Below, piece after piece: positions 47,276-58,747 of a stretch of 64,000 bases of DNA. Location: positions 29,832,599 to 29,896,598 of the forward strand of contig NC_087063.1 of assembly GCF_963678635.1 (NCBI RefSeq), read 5' to 3'. Positions within the stretch are counted from its first letter, which is position 1, and each line of letters opens with the position of its first letter. A model generated the notes under the pieces. That model did not search any database. It saw nothing but the letters and a program-made list of their open reading frames with translations, and was not told where the DNA came from. The stretch is from Symsagittifera roscoffensis (lineage: Eukaryota; Xenacoelomorpha; Acoela; Convolutidae). Both the position numbers and the translations under genes were made by a program.

Positions 47276-48055
47276 TCCTACCTGAAATCTATCAAAAAAA
47301 CAGACATAATTGGGAGTCAAAAAAATTGCAAAAGGTGCGATCTGAAAAAGCCCGCTTTGTTCCTCCCTTTTTTTTGTCTTTGAGCTTGCTTCTGATTAGC
47401 TTTTGTTTTTGCTCGAAATCTGTCTGAGGTGCGCTTGACCCTTGGCTTTAGGCAGTGAAATTTTATTGACTCCTGTCTTTTTGTTCATCAATGAGCTCAT
47501 AGCTGTCATTTGTTTTATGACCATTTTGCTTAGGTCGTTCAACAAAAATTAAGAAAAACGGCAGTTTAACTAGCCAATGAGTTACATTTCGACATTGTAA
47601 AATATCACGTTTTCATCTAAAAGACATTCTGCCAAGGGAACCCGCGAGTCCTTAAGAACTCTTTTGATCACTCGAACTTTAGAAAGATATGTAATTACCT
47701 AATTATCTAGCTCTAAGTTTTCACCAATAAGTGCTTTGTTGACATTTTTCTTTTCAACACAGATAGAAAATGGAAGTTATTGGATGTCCTTAGTGTCGCT
47801 AAGAGCAAGGTTTACCTAATAAATAAGATACCAACTAGAAAAACACTCACTTCTAATACAGTTTAAAAGTCCTGAAGAATGTATGCTTTCTTTGCTCGTA
47901 TCTTTGTTAAATTTCTTCACCTTGACGGTGCGGCGTAAAGGTAATGAGGAGAAAATTGACAGGAAACAAAGTGACTGAGCTACCACACAAAAAACAGTTT
48001 GGAATTGTATAGCTGCTTATCCAGAATCAATTTGAATTCCTCTCCGCCTATTGTG
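47276..48055 (-). pseudogene. Single-copy insert between RT2 and RT1, possible Lys-rich coding remnant
   Basis: About 780 bp not seen elsewhere in the window; the equivalent place at 53,800-54,056 holds different sequence. One minus frame is readable between stops, with RVIKRVLKDSRVPLAECLLD, NDLSKMVIKQMTAMSSLMNK and SLPKAKGQAHLRQISSKNKS. This might be an ORF1-type or other mobile-element remnant. Not recognised. Confidence 0.3.
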
Positions 48056-48059
48056 TAAG

Positions 48060-49140
48060 GACTGTTTTTGAATTTTGTCTCAATCCACAGAACTCGATAT
48101 TACTAATTCAAGTAGAGACGATATATAGGGACAAACAAAACGAAAATTTTACGTCGAACTGTCTGTGAATTGCGTCTTACCGAGTGATCTGCACCACCGT
48201 ATACAAAAGATAGCGCTCCTGACCAGCGCGAAGCATATCTTAGTTTATATACATTTATTGTTTCTTAGTAGCTTTCTTGCCAATTTTCACTAGATTTTTC
48301 GGCTATGCGCTGCATTGTTGCGTAGCTGCTGGTGCGGCACCACGACCAGTGCAGTCAAAAAACGGCGGGCAGAAGCTGCTCTGTTCAACTTGTAGAACTC
48401 TCTGTGGGTATTTTGGTTTTTTCAGTGATTCGTGGTACTTATAGGCGTTTTTCAGTAACCTTCGTGAAATTTTTGCGTGCGGGTTGAAGACTTTGACATC
48501 AAAGAAGTTTCGGATAAACCGTGAACCCCATAATCAGTTTGCTTTCACATCTAGTCGAGCGCCTTCATCAGTTGTGGTTGAGTTGTTGACAAAGCTCTCG
48601 CCTTGCAACCACTGATGTTTGGGCTTGATTTCAACATCTAGCAAACCTCAGTCATGAGTTTGGCAAAGGTATCTCTGATTTCGTCATGCCTCATGTCGGT
48701 GTATCCACCCTTTGCACAGTGAAGAGCGTGGGTAGGGTCAAAAAATTTACCATTTGCACATGTGAGTGGAATGTTAATTGGTTCCTATGCATATCTGAGA
48801 TAAATCCCATCCAAAAATTAGGATTTATTGAGGTTGAGTTTATAAGCGAGGCTCCTTTTTAGAGGCTAGCTCAAGTGCGTATTTTCCACTGTCACTCAAG
48901 TTGTTCGAAATAGTAGTTCTCCTTTGGTTTGTTCTTTCAGTGTTAGTTGTTTTAATTTTTGTATAGTTTTTTTTCTTTTCAGATATCAATGTTAATGGGT
49001 CGAATGTGTCTAAGACTGACGATGTTTTAATTGACCATTCTAAAATTTTCTCATAGTCAGAAGGTAGCTTGATGTTTTGACTGCCCATTTTCAGTTGCAA
49101 AGACGCGAAGTCTCTAAGTTGATGGCTAATATGATATTTA
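48060..49140 (-). pseudogene. RT1 copy a: C-terminal part of a LINE-like RT protein
   Basis: Frame 49,100-48,840 reads LPSDYEKILEWSIKTSSVLD and SGKYALELASKKE; then, across frameshifts, LWGSRFIRNFFDVKVFNPHA, NAYKYHESLKKPKYPQRVLQ, VEQSSFCPPFF and TGRGAAPAATQQ in one frame with stops (about 48,560-48,320), followed by a shifted MQRIAEKSSENWQESY. These match the C-terminal half of animal RT proteins of the type with an ARLD and FFDVxVFNP pair and a C-terminal SSF-P-FS-TGG motif. No RT core in this copy. Confidence 0.8.
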
Positions 49141-49184
49141 CCAATTAAAATTGGAATTTTTTTTCTGCAGTAACTTCTCGCAAG

Positions 49185-49590
49185 AGCCCAATATTACAAG
49201 ATGAATCTCGGAATTGATTTTTTTTAAATATCTTACATTTTCCTGTATTTAGGCTCATGTCTTGACTTTTTCCCAATTTTAGTAGGTTTTCAGGTCTCGG
49301 AGCACAATTTACTTGTCCTTGTCTTAGTTTCTATCAACTAAATACCGAACATTTAAATTGGGTTCATGATTTATAACTAGCATCTGTATTGTTGCTAACA
49401 AGCAGCGGTGGAGACACGGGGTCATAATGTTGTTATCTGTCCTCCGACTTACAAATAGAAATTCCGTAAAAAGGTGACTCGCTTTATTGTAAGCGCAGTA
49501 TGTAAATTTGTACAACTCTGCGCGGTTAAAAAAACCTGAGTCAGCATAGTTTTTCTATAAATTGAAGTTTAATATAAATAATACTGAGCC
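49185..49590 (-). pseudogene. RT2 fragment M6a (RT core only)
   Basis: NVRYLVDRN (frame 49,324-49,515, the YxDD box with the first Asp as Val), then VLRDLKTY and a KCEL-like block. It joins RT1 copy a near 49,170-49,185. Confidence 0.7.
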
Positions 49591-49945
49591 CTTTGCGTTA
49601 TCATCACGATAGTGCGAAAGGCTCAATCTTGTTTAATTTAAATTTTCATTTATCAAAAAACTTTTCTGAAGCACATTTTTTGAAGCCGTCATAACTCTAT
49701 AATTATACTCATTGCGCTTAAAAAAAACAGGGTTAAAATTTTCATTGAAAAAATGTGGAAGGAAGGATAACAACAAATTAAATGAACGCTACACCGCTTT
49801 ATGCAGACGCTAGTTAAAACAAATACAGACGCTAGTTAAAAAGGTGGAAAAAAATTAACATCCGATTTTTAGATAATCGAAAAATAGAGGACGACTACAA
49901 GAGTGTGCTCCGAGAACTTTTAAAAAACCGAAATCGGAAAAAAAC
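49240..49945. repeat. Inverted repeat IR6, centre about 49,597
   Basis: Shares with IR2 the local direct repeat CAGACGCTAGTTAAAA (about 49,804 and 49,828), so IR2 and IR6 descend from the same unit. Confidence 0.75.
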
Positions 49946-49949
49946 AGCG

Positions 49950-51270
49950 CTAGGGAGTCAACAACCGTTACATCCCACAAAAACTACCTATCAATAGCCC
50001 ATGGGACATGCTTCAAATCTTCTGGTCTTCCTGTGGAGGTGTCGTGGCTCCAAAAGAGAAGCAATGCGAGACGAGGGCATTCAAAATTGAATGCTGCCTA
50101 GAGTATCTTCCTGCTTTTTTCAGACAAGATAGGCCTTGCCATTCATCTTCGGTTAAATCTTTTCCGCAAATACATTTATGATTTTTCCAACGTTTTGATA
50201 CTAGGTGGAATTCTATTCCGATTCTAAGTTGCTGATTCGATATTTTAATTTTGATTTTCGCATGGTACGACCTTCAACTTCTTTGACGCGAAATTTTCCT
50301 GGTACTTTTTGAACCATTTTACACCAATAAACTCTGGCTTCAAAATCATCTGAAAAAAATTGTTATCAAAAAGGGTTCATATTCTGAAGCTACAGCACAC
50401 TTTTTTGAATCAAATCACTTTTTTAATGCATCTCTATATTTTCCGTCTGCGTGATTCAAACCTAAAAGGTCACTTAAGGTAACTTTTCCGAATACTGCTG
50501 AGGCTAAAACGCGAGTGAAGCTATTACAGGAGCGAAAATAAAACACATATCACCTTTAGCTGCCAAGAGAACTGCAAGCAAAAATTTGCAGTCATTCATC
50601 TTACATTTTTTACTTTTGATAAAGAATTCGATCGCTTTTTTCCGAAAAATCACTTTACTAACAACGACTTAAGGCAAAAAAAGTAGCATCGCCAGATAAA
50701 GCAATTCAGAATTGCAAAAACCTGCGAAATCCTTTTCAACTCTGCTATTTTTTCGTTTTGCAGGTCTCTGCGACAAATTTGGCCTAGAGGGAGCTCAAGA
50801 TTACAAGATAAACCTTGGATTTGATTTTTGTTTTTGAAAATACTTTTCGAAATAGACTTTTTACTGCATTGTACCGCGTGCGTGTGGTCTTTCGTAGAGA
50901 TCATAGCTCATATTTTCCTGTATCTAGGCTTATGCCTTAAGTTTTCCCAATTTCAGTACGTTTTTAAGGTCTCGTAACACAATGTTATATTGTCGTTGTC
51001 TTAATTTCTATCATCTAAATACAAAATATCTGAACTGGATTCAAGATTTATAACTAGCATTTGTATTGTTTCAGCATGCAGCGGTGGAGCCACGGAGTTA
51101 TAATGTTTTTATCCGTCCTCCGACATACCAATGGAATTTCCGTTAAAAAAATACTCAATTTATTGTAAGCGCAATATGTGTATTTGTACAACTCTGAGCA
51201 GTTATAAAAAAACCGGTTCAGTATAGTTGCCCTGTAAATTAAAGAGTTATATTAAAAAAATTGAGCACTT
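49950..51270 (-). pseudogene. RT2 copy M6
   Basis: C-terminal RHSN-like and knuckle blocks at about 50,060-50,180, FTRVLASA-like block about 50,500, RRDLQNEKIAELKR in frame 50,650-50,904. The tandem duplication starts inside this copy at 50,728. Confidence 0.75.
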
Positions 51271-51720
51271 TGCGTTATCATACGATACTGCCAAAAGCTC
51301 AGTCTTGTTCAAATTAGATTTTCAATTGTAAAAAACTTTTCTGAAGCACGTTTTTTTGGACCAGTCGTATTTCTATAGTTATACTCGTTGAGTTTACAAA
51401 AAAACAAGCTTACTTTTTTCAATGAAAGTATATAGGAGGAAGGATAACAACAAATTGACTGAACGCTCCACCGCCTTTTGATGAAACAATACAGACGCTC
51501 GTTAAAAAGGTGGAATTTTTTTTTTTGGTGTTTAGATGATCGAAAATAAGCCGACGACTACAAGATTGAGCTCCGCGAATTTTTAAAAAATCGAAACGGG
51601 AAAAAAACATGGCTTAGGCCAAACCACAGAAAAACATGAGCTATATTTTCCAGGATAGACCACAAGTACGCAGTACAGTGTTTTTGTACGTCAAATTTTT
51701 TGCAGAAATTATAAAAACAT
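50890..51720. repeat. Inverted repeat IR7, centre about 51,277
   Basis: Same arrangement as IR3/IR4, long right arm to about 51,720. Confidence 0.75.
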
Positions 51721-51739
51721 TCCCGTGCTAGGGTCGGCG

Positions 51740-53112
51740 ACACTCTGATTTTTAAAAGCTTTTGGTTGAAAAAATATCCATTTTTATTTAGGTCTCTATA
51801 TACGTCAGATTTACGGTTGTTCGAATTTTTACCTCGGCTACTGTCATTTTGGGTTCACGAACGGAGTCTATGCTTTTTCTACTAGGAGCTAGGGATACAA
51901 CTACCGTTATATCTCACAAAAGCTGCTTCAACTCTTCTGGTCTTCCTGTGGAGGTGTCGTGTCTCTAAAACAGAAGGAATGCGAGTGGAGCCGAAACTTA
52001 GCTTGGCCAGGGCATTCAAGTTTGAATGCCAAGAGAATCTCCCTGCCTTTTTCAGACAAGATAGGCCTTGCCATTCACCTTCGGTTAAATCTTTTCGGCA
52101 AACACATCTATGATTTATACAAATTTTTGATGCTAAGTGGAACGCAGCTGCTATTCTAAGTTGCAGATTCAATTATCTTACTAAGGCTTTTCATATGGTA
52201 TGAAATTCAACAATTTTGACCCGAAATTATCTTGGTTATCGTTGAACCTTTTTATATCAATAGATTCTGGTTTCGAAATTATCTGAAAAATTTTGTTTAC
52301 AAAATTAGGGTCCGTTTCAAGTAAAGCTTTTAATGCATCACTACATCGTCCATCCGCGTGCTCCGAACCTAAAAGGACGCTTTCTTACGACTACAGCTGA
52401 GGCTAAAAAAGGGTGAATTTAGTACGGGAGTGGAGAACTTTGCCAGCAACAAGGACTTGTTGTTAGAGTGACAAGTAGGCAAGACTTGTAGGAGAATTGC
52501 AATGGTAAACATTTTTTATGAGATAAAAACCAGAATCATATTGTGCATCCAGCTTAGTAAAAGCCTGCGAAACCATTTTCAGCTCTGCTAAATTTTCCTT
52601 TAGCAGTTCTTTGCGACAAAATTGGCCTAGAGGGGGCTCAAAATTACAAGTTCGTCCATGGTTTTGATTTTATTTTTGAACTTTTTTTTTGAAATTGACT
52701 GATAATTGTATTGTAAGGAGTTCTTGTGATCTTTCTTAGAGAAGATAGCTCACATTTTCCTGTGCTTAGGCTGATGCTTTAGTTTTCCCCCGTTTTCAGA
52801 ATGCTTATAAGGACTTGGAGCACAATTTTTTGTCGTTGGCTAACTTTCTATCATCTAATTACCAAACGCTTACTTTGGATTCAAGCTTTTTAACTAGCAT
52901 CTGTTTTGTTTCAGCAATCAGCGGTGGAGCCCTGGGGTCATATTGTTGTTATCCATTCTCCGACATACCAATAAAATTTCCGTTAAAAAAATGTTACTCG
53001 AATTTTTGTTAGCGCAATTTGTGGAATTTCAGAACTCTGGGCAGTTAAAAAAACCTGATTCAGCAAAGTTTCCCGATAAATTAAAACCTAATATAAAAAA
53101 CACTGAGCTCTT
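51740..53112 (-). pseudogene. RT2 copy M7
   Basis: Frame 51,882-52,172 (96 codons): LQLRIAAAFHLASKIC, HRCVCRKDLTEGEWQGLSCL, KKAGRFSWHSNLNALAKLSF, PSVLETRHLHRK. It keeps the Cys of GLSC that M1 lost, but has lost the Gly of the CG pair and the Arg of RHSN (now WHSN). RT boxes follow at 52,580-52,990. Confidence 0.8.
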
Positions 53113-53520
53113 TGGGTTATCAACGAGTGCTCAGTCTTATTAAGTTAAATTTTTATATATCAAAAAACTATTCTGAATCAGGTTTTCCGAACCACCCTTC
53201 CTTGTATAATTATACTCATTGTATCTACAATAATTTGTGTTACATTTTTACTGAAAATATGTGGCAGGACGGATAATAACAAAATGATTGGACGCTCCAC
53301 TGCTTTTTGCTGAAACAATACAGACACTAGTTAAAATGCTAGAAAACAAAATTAACTTTTGGCGTTCAGCTAATTGAAGTATAGCCGGCGACCTTACGAT
53401 GGCGCTCGAGAACTTATAAAAACCAAAACCGGGAACAAAATTTGGCTTACGCTAAATTACAGAAAAAAATGAGCTATTTTTCGAAGATAGACTAAAGATA
53501 CGCAGTACAACATAATTGTA
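52760..53520. repeat. Inverted repeat IR8, centre about 53,117
   Basis: The central spacer is shortened (GGGTTATCAACGAGTGCTCAG); the GATAGCGCGAAA part is missing. The right arm runs to about 53,520. Confidence 0.7.
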
Positions 53521-53531
53521 CGTCAACTTCA

Positions 53532-54056
53532 AAGATATGTCCTCCGACATAATCAAGGAAATTCCATCCGTAAAAAATTTAACTTGGTTTACTGTAGGTG
53601 CATTGAGTATGCTTGTACAATTCCGGGCGATTCGAAAAAACGTGATTCAGCATAGTTTTTCTATAAACTGAAGTTCAATTTGAGTAAAACTGAGCGCATT
53701 GGGTTATCATTACCCTGTATCAGGTTTCTAGACGAGTGTGCAAAATTTTTAGCGCCTCGTTCATTACCACATCCTACCTGAAATCTATCAAAAAAACTGT
53801 ATTGCTCCAAAAAAATCTTACCTTCCGCGCATTCAGATGCAATGCATTCGAACGCTGAACGTGTTGTCGATTACAATCGGTCGCAAACCTGCGTCAATTC
53901 TTACGAGGGCGATAAGTTGCGTTCCAAAAACTAAAGGTCGTAACGGTATGGGCTTTTTACCTTCTTTCATAAGGTTTAGGAGCTTCGTAGGCGATTTCAA
54001 GAAATTTTGCCCCGCATTGCTGTTTAATTTACTTCTAAGTTTTTCGTAAGGACAGT
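53532..54056 (-). pseudogene. RT2 fragment with N-terminal RT motifs
   Basis: Minus: KLRSKLNSNAGQNFLKS, then FGTQLIALVRIDAGLRPI (53,878-53,932), matching the FGA-LIAL-KKDGG-RPI block that opens the RT domain in this class; VLLKLNF (53,672-53,693) is box A. It is the most 5' RT2 material in the window and abuts the RT1 3' end at about 54,057-54,062. Confidence 0.7.
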
Positions 54057-54061
54057 CCGCT

Positions 54062-55411
54062 TATTGTGTAAGGACTGTTTTTGAACTTTGTCTCAATCCA
54101 CAGAACTCGATATTACTAATTCAAGTAGAGACGATATATAGGGACAACCAAAACGAAAATTTTACGTTGAACTGTCTGTGAATTGCGTCTTACCGAGTGA
54201 TCTGCACCACCGTATACAAAAGATAGCGCTCCTGAGCAGCGCAAAGCATATCTTAGTTTATATACATTTATTGTTTCTTAGTAGCTTTCTTGCCAATTTT
54301 CACTAGGTTTTTCGATTATGCGCTGCATTGTTGCGTAGCTGCTGGTGCGGTACCACAACCAGTGCAGTAAAAAACGGGCGGGCAGAAGCTGCTCTGTTCA
54401 ACTTGTAGAACTCTCTGTTGGTATTTTGTTTTTTTTTAGTGATTCGTGGTACTTATAGGCGTTTTTCAGTAACCTTCGTGAAATTTTTGCGTGCGGGTTG
54501 AAGACTTTGACATCAAAGAAGTTTCGGCTAAACCGTGAACCCCTTAATCCGTTTGCTTTCACATCTAGTCGAGCGCCTTCATCAGTTGTGGTTGAGTTGT
54601 TGACAAAGCTCTCGCCTTGCAACCACTGATGTTTGGGCTTGATTTCAACATCTAGCAAACCTCAATCATGAGTTTGGCAAAGGTATCTCTGATTTCGTCA
54701 TGCCTCATGTCGGTGTATCCACCCTTTTCACAGTGAAGAGCGTGGGTAGGGTAAAAAAATTGACCATTTGCTCATGTGAGTGGAATATTAATTGGTTCCT
54801 ATCCATATCTGAGATAAATCCCATCCCAAAATTCGGATTTATTGAGGTTGAGTTTATAAGCGAGGCTCCTTTTTGAGAGGCTAGCTCAAGTGCGTATTTT
54901 TCACTGTCACTCAAGTTGTTCGAAATAATAGTTCTCCTTTGGTTTGTTCTTTCAATGTTAAATGTTTTAATTTTTGTATAGTTTTTTTCTTGTTCAGATA
55001 TAGATGTTAATGGGTGGTATGTGTCTAAGACTGACGATGTTTTAAATGACCATTCTAAAAATTTCTCGTAGTCAGAGGGCAGCTGGATGGGTCGACCGCC
55101 CATTTTCAGTTGCAAAAACGCGAAGTCTCTAAATTGAAGGCTAATATGATCTTTACCAATTAAATTTGGAAAAAAAATTTTGTGCATTTACTTCTCGCAA
55201 GCCTGCATGTTTTCTGTGGCATTGGGGTTTGTTCCTGCAAAGAACATAAAACTTTTCTTGTGCCCCTTTGGTGTAACGGGAACACACGTTTTGCGGTGAC
55301 GTTTTTGCGATCTTGCCAAGTTTTTTTTAGTATTTTGTTATGTTCTTCTAACTGAGTTTCTACAAAAGTTTTACATTCAGTTTCGAATCATATGACAGAA
55401 CTAAGTATTTT
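54062..55411 (-). pseudogene. RT1 copy b: C-terminal part, cut by the tandem duplication
   Basis: Frame 55,187-54,705 (160 codons): FFPNLIGKDHISLQFRDF, LPSDYEKFLEWSFKTSSVLD, EKYALELASQKGASL. After a frameshift, HCEKGGYTDMRHDEIRD (about 54,690-54,740) is the His/Cys and RH element; after a second shift, frame 54,658-54,398 holds EGARLDVKANGLRGSRF, FFDVKVFNPHA and NAYKYHESLKK. Upstream the copy stops at 55,411, where the duplication junction replaces the RT core. Confidence 0.85.
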
Positions 55412-55413
55412 TC

Positions 55414-55958
55414 AATCCTTTTCAACTCTGCTATTTTTTCGTTTTGCAGGTCTCTGCGACAAATTTGGCCTAGAGGGAGCTCAAGATTACAAGATAAACC
55501 TTGGATTTGATTTTTGTTTTTGAAAATACTTTTCGAAATAGACTTTTTACTGCATTGTACCGCGTGCGTGTGGTCTTTCGTAGAGATCATAGCTCATATT
55601 TTCCTGTATCTAGGCTTATGCCTTAAGTTTTCCCAATTTCAGTACGTTTTTAAGGTCTCGTAACACAATGTTATATTGTCGTTGTCTTAATTTCTATCAT
55701 CTAAATACAAAATATCTGAACTGGATTCAAGATTTATAACTAGCATTTGTATTGTTTCAGCATGCAGCGGTGGAGCCACGGAGTTATAATGTTTTTATCC
55801 GTCCTCCGACATACCAATGGAATTTCCGTTAAAAAAATACTCAATTTATTGTAAGCGCAATATGTGTATTTGTACAACTCTGAGCAGTTATAAAAAAACC
55901 GGTTCAGTATAGTTGCCCTGTAAATTAAAGAGTTATATTAAAAAAATTGAGCACTTTG
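55414..55958 (-). pseudogene. RT2 fragment, duplicate of the 5' part of M6
   Basis: Copy of 50,728-51,272. Its 3' half is missing because the duplication starts inside M6; the frame 55,590-55,360 reads RRDLQNEKIAELKR and then runs into foreign codons at the junction. Confidence 0.75.
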
Positions 55959-56406
55959 CGTTATCATACGATACTGCCAAAAGCTCAGTCTTGTTCAAAT
56001 TAGATTTTCAATTGTAAAAAACTTTTCTGAAGCACGTTTTTTTGGACCAGTCGTATTTCTATAGTTATACTCGTTGAGTTTACAAAAAAACAAGCTTACT
56101 TTTTTCAATGAAAGTATATAGGAGGAAGGATAACAACAAATTGACTGAACGCTCCACCGCCTTTTGATGAAACAATACAGACGCTCGTTAAAAAGGTGGA
56201 ATTTTTTTTTTTGGTGTTTAGATGATCGAAAATAAGCCGACGACTACAAGATTGAGCTCCGCGAATTTTTAAAAAATCGAAACGGGAAAAAAACATGGCT
56301 TAGGCCAAACCACAGAAAAACATGAGCTATATTTTCCAGGATAGACCACAAGTACGCAGTACAGTGTTTTTGTACGTCAAATTTTTTGCAGAAATTATAA
56401 AAACAT
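55576..56406. repeat. Inverted repeat IR9 (duplicate of IR7)
   Basis: IR7 shifted by 4,686 bp, centre about 55,963. Confidence 0.75.
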
Positions 56407-56425
56407 TCCCGTGCTAGGGTCGGCG

Positions 56426-57798
56426 ACACTCTGATTTTTAAAAGCTTTTGGTTGAAAAAATATCCATTTTTATTTAGGTCTCTATATACGTCAGATTTAC
56501 GGTTGTTCGAATTTTTACCTCGGCTACTGTCATTTTGGGTTCACGAACGGAGTCTATGCTTTTTCTACTAGGAGCTAGGGATACAACTACCGTTATATCT
56601 CACAAAAGCTGCTTCAACTCTTCTGGTCTTCCTGTGGAGGTGTCGTGTCTCTAAAACAGAAGGAATGCGAGTGGAGCCGAAACTTAGCTTGGCCAGGGCA
56701 TTCAAGTTTGAATGCCAAGAGAATCTCCCTGCCTTTTTCAGACAAGATAGGCCTTGCCATTCACCTTCGGTTAAATCTTTTCGGCAAACACATCTATGAT
56801 TTATACAAATTTTTGATGCTAAGTGGAACGCAGCTGCTATTCTAAGTTGCAGATTCAATTATCTTACTAAGGCTTTTCATATGGTATGAAATTCAACAAT
56901 TTTGACCCGAAATTATCTTGGTTATCGTTGAACCTTTTTATATCAATAGATTCTGGTTTCGAAATTATCTGAAAAATTTTGTTTACAAAATTAGGGTCCG
57001 TTTCAAGTAAAGCTTTTAATGCATCACTACATCGTCCATCCGCGTGCTCCGAACCTAAAAGGACGCTTTCTTACGACTACAGCTGAGGCTAAAAAAGGGT
57101 GAATTTAGTACGGGAGTGGAGAACTTTGCCAGCAACAAGGACTTGTTGTTAGAGTGACAAGTAGGCAAGACTTGTAGGAGAATTGCAATGGTAAACATTT
57201 TTTATGAGATAAAAACCAGAATCATATTGTGCATCCAGCTTAGTAAAAGCCTGCGAAACCATTTTCAGCTCTGCTAAATTTTCCTTTAGCAGTTCTTTGC
57301 GACAAAATTGGCCTAGAGGGGGCTCAAAATTACAAGTTCGTCCATGGTTTTGATTTTATTTTTGAACTTTTTTTTTGAAATTGACTGATAATTGTATTGT
57401 AAGGAGTTCTTGTGATCTTTCTTAGAGAAGATAGCTCACATTTTCCTGTGCTTAGGCTGATGCTTTAGTTTTCCCCCGTTTTCAGAATGCTTATAAGGAC
57501 TTGGAGCACAATTTTTTGTCGTTGGCTAACTTTCTATCATCTAATTACCAAACGCTTACTTTGGATTCAAGCTTTTTAACTAGCATCTGTTTTGTTTCAG
57601 CAATCAGCGGTGGAGCCCTGGGGTCATATTGTTGTTATCCATTCTCCGACATACCAATAAAATTTCCGTTAAAAAAATGTTACTCGAATTTTTGTTAGCG
57701 CAATTTGTGGAATTTCAGAACTCTGGGCAGTTAAAAAAACCTGATTCAGCAAAGTTTCCCGATAAATTAAAACCTAATATAAAAAACACTGAGCTCTT
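56426..57798 (-). pseudogene. RT2 copy, duplicate of M7
   Basis: Frame 56,568-56,858 is identical to 51,882-52,172. Confidence 0.8.
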
Positions 57799-58206
57799 TG
57801 GGTTATCAACGAGTGCTCAGTCTTATTAAGTTAAATTTTTATATATCAAAAAACTATTCTGAATCAGGTTTTCCGAACCACCCTTCCTTGTATAATTATA
57901 CTCATTGTATCTACAATAATTTGTGTTACATTTTTACTGAAAATATGTGGCAGGACGGATAATAACAAAATGATTGGACGCTCCACTGCTTTTTGCTGAA
58001 ACAATACAGACACTAGTTAAAATGCTAGAAAACAAAATTAACTTTTGGCGTTCAGCTAATTGAAGTATAGCCGGCGACCTTACGATGGCGCTCGAGAACT
58101 TATAAAAACCAAAACCGGGAACAAAATTTGGCTTACGCTAAATTACAGAAAAAAATGAGCTATTTTTCGAAGATAGACTAAAGATACGCAGTACAACATA
58201 ATTGTA
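57446..58206. repeat. Inverted repeat IR10 (duplicate of IR8)
   Basis: IR8 shifted by 4,686 bp, centre about 57,803. Confidence 0.7.
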
Positions 58207-58217
58207 CGTCAACTTCA

Positions 58218-58742
58218 AAGATATGTCCTCCGACATAATCAAGGAAATTCCATCCGTAAAAAATTTAACTTGGTTTACTGTAGGTGCATTGAGTATGCTT
58301 GTACAATTCCGGGCGATTCGAAAAAACGTGATTCAGCATAGTTTTTCTATAAACTGAAGTTCAATTTGAGTAAAACTGAGCGCATTGGGTTATCATTACC
58401 CTGTATCAGGTTTCTAGACGAGTGTGCAAAATTTTTAGCGCCTCGTTCATTACCACATCCTACCTGAAATCTATCAAAAAAACTGTATTGCTCCAAAAAA
58501 ATCTTACCTTCCGCGCATTCAGATGCAATGCATTCGAACGCTGAACGTGTTGTCGATTACAATCGGTCGCAAACCTGCGTCAATTCTTACGAGGGCGATA
58601 AGTTGCGTTCCAAAAACTAAAGGTCGTAACGGTATGGGCTTTTTACCTTCTTTCATAAGGTTTAGGAGCTTCGTAGGCGATTTCAAGAAATTTTGCCCCG
58701 CATTGCTGTTTAATTTACTTCTAAGTTTTTCGTAAGGACAGT
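58218..58742 (-). pseudogene. RT2 N-terminal fragment, duplicate
   Basis: Copy of 53,532-54,056, with the LIAL-RIDAGLRPI block at about 58,564-58,618. Confidence 0.7.
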
Positions 58743-58747
58743 CCGCT

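Larger units (their letters stand above)
50728..55411. repeat. 4.7-kb tandem duplication, copy 1
   Basis: Period 4,686 bp. Every position compared is the same in copy 2, including nine open frames of 61-160 codons with identical translations. Copy 1 keeps the ancestral left flank (it continues RT2 copy M6). Two bases (55,412-55,413) lie between the copies. Confidence 0.9.
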
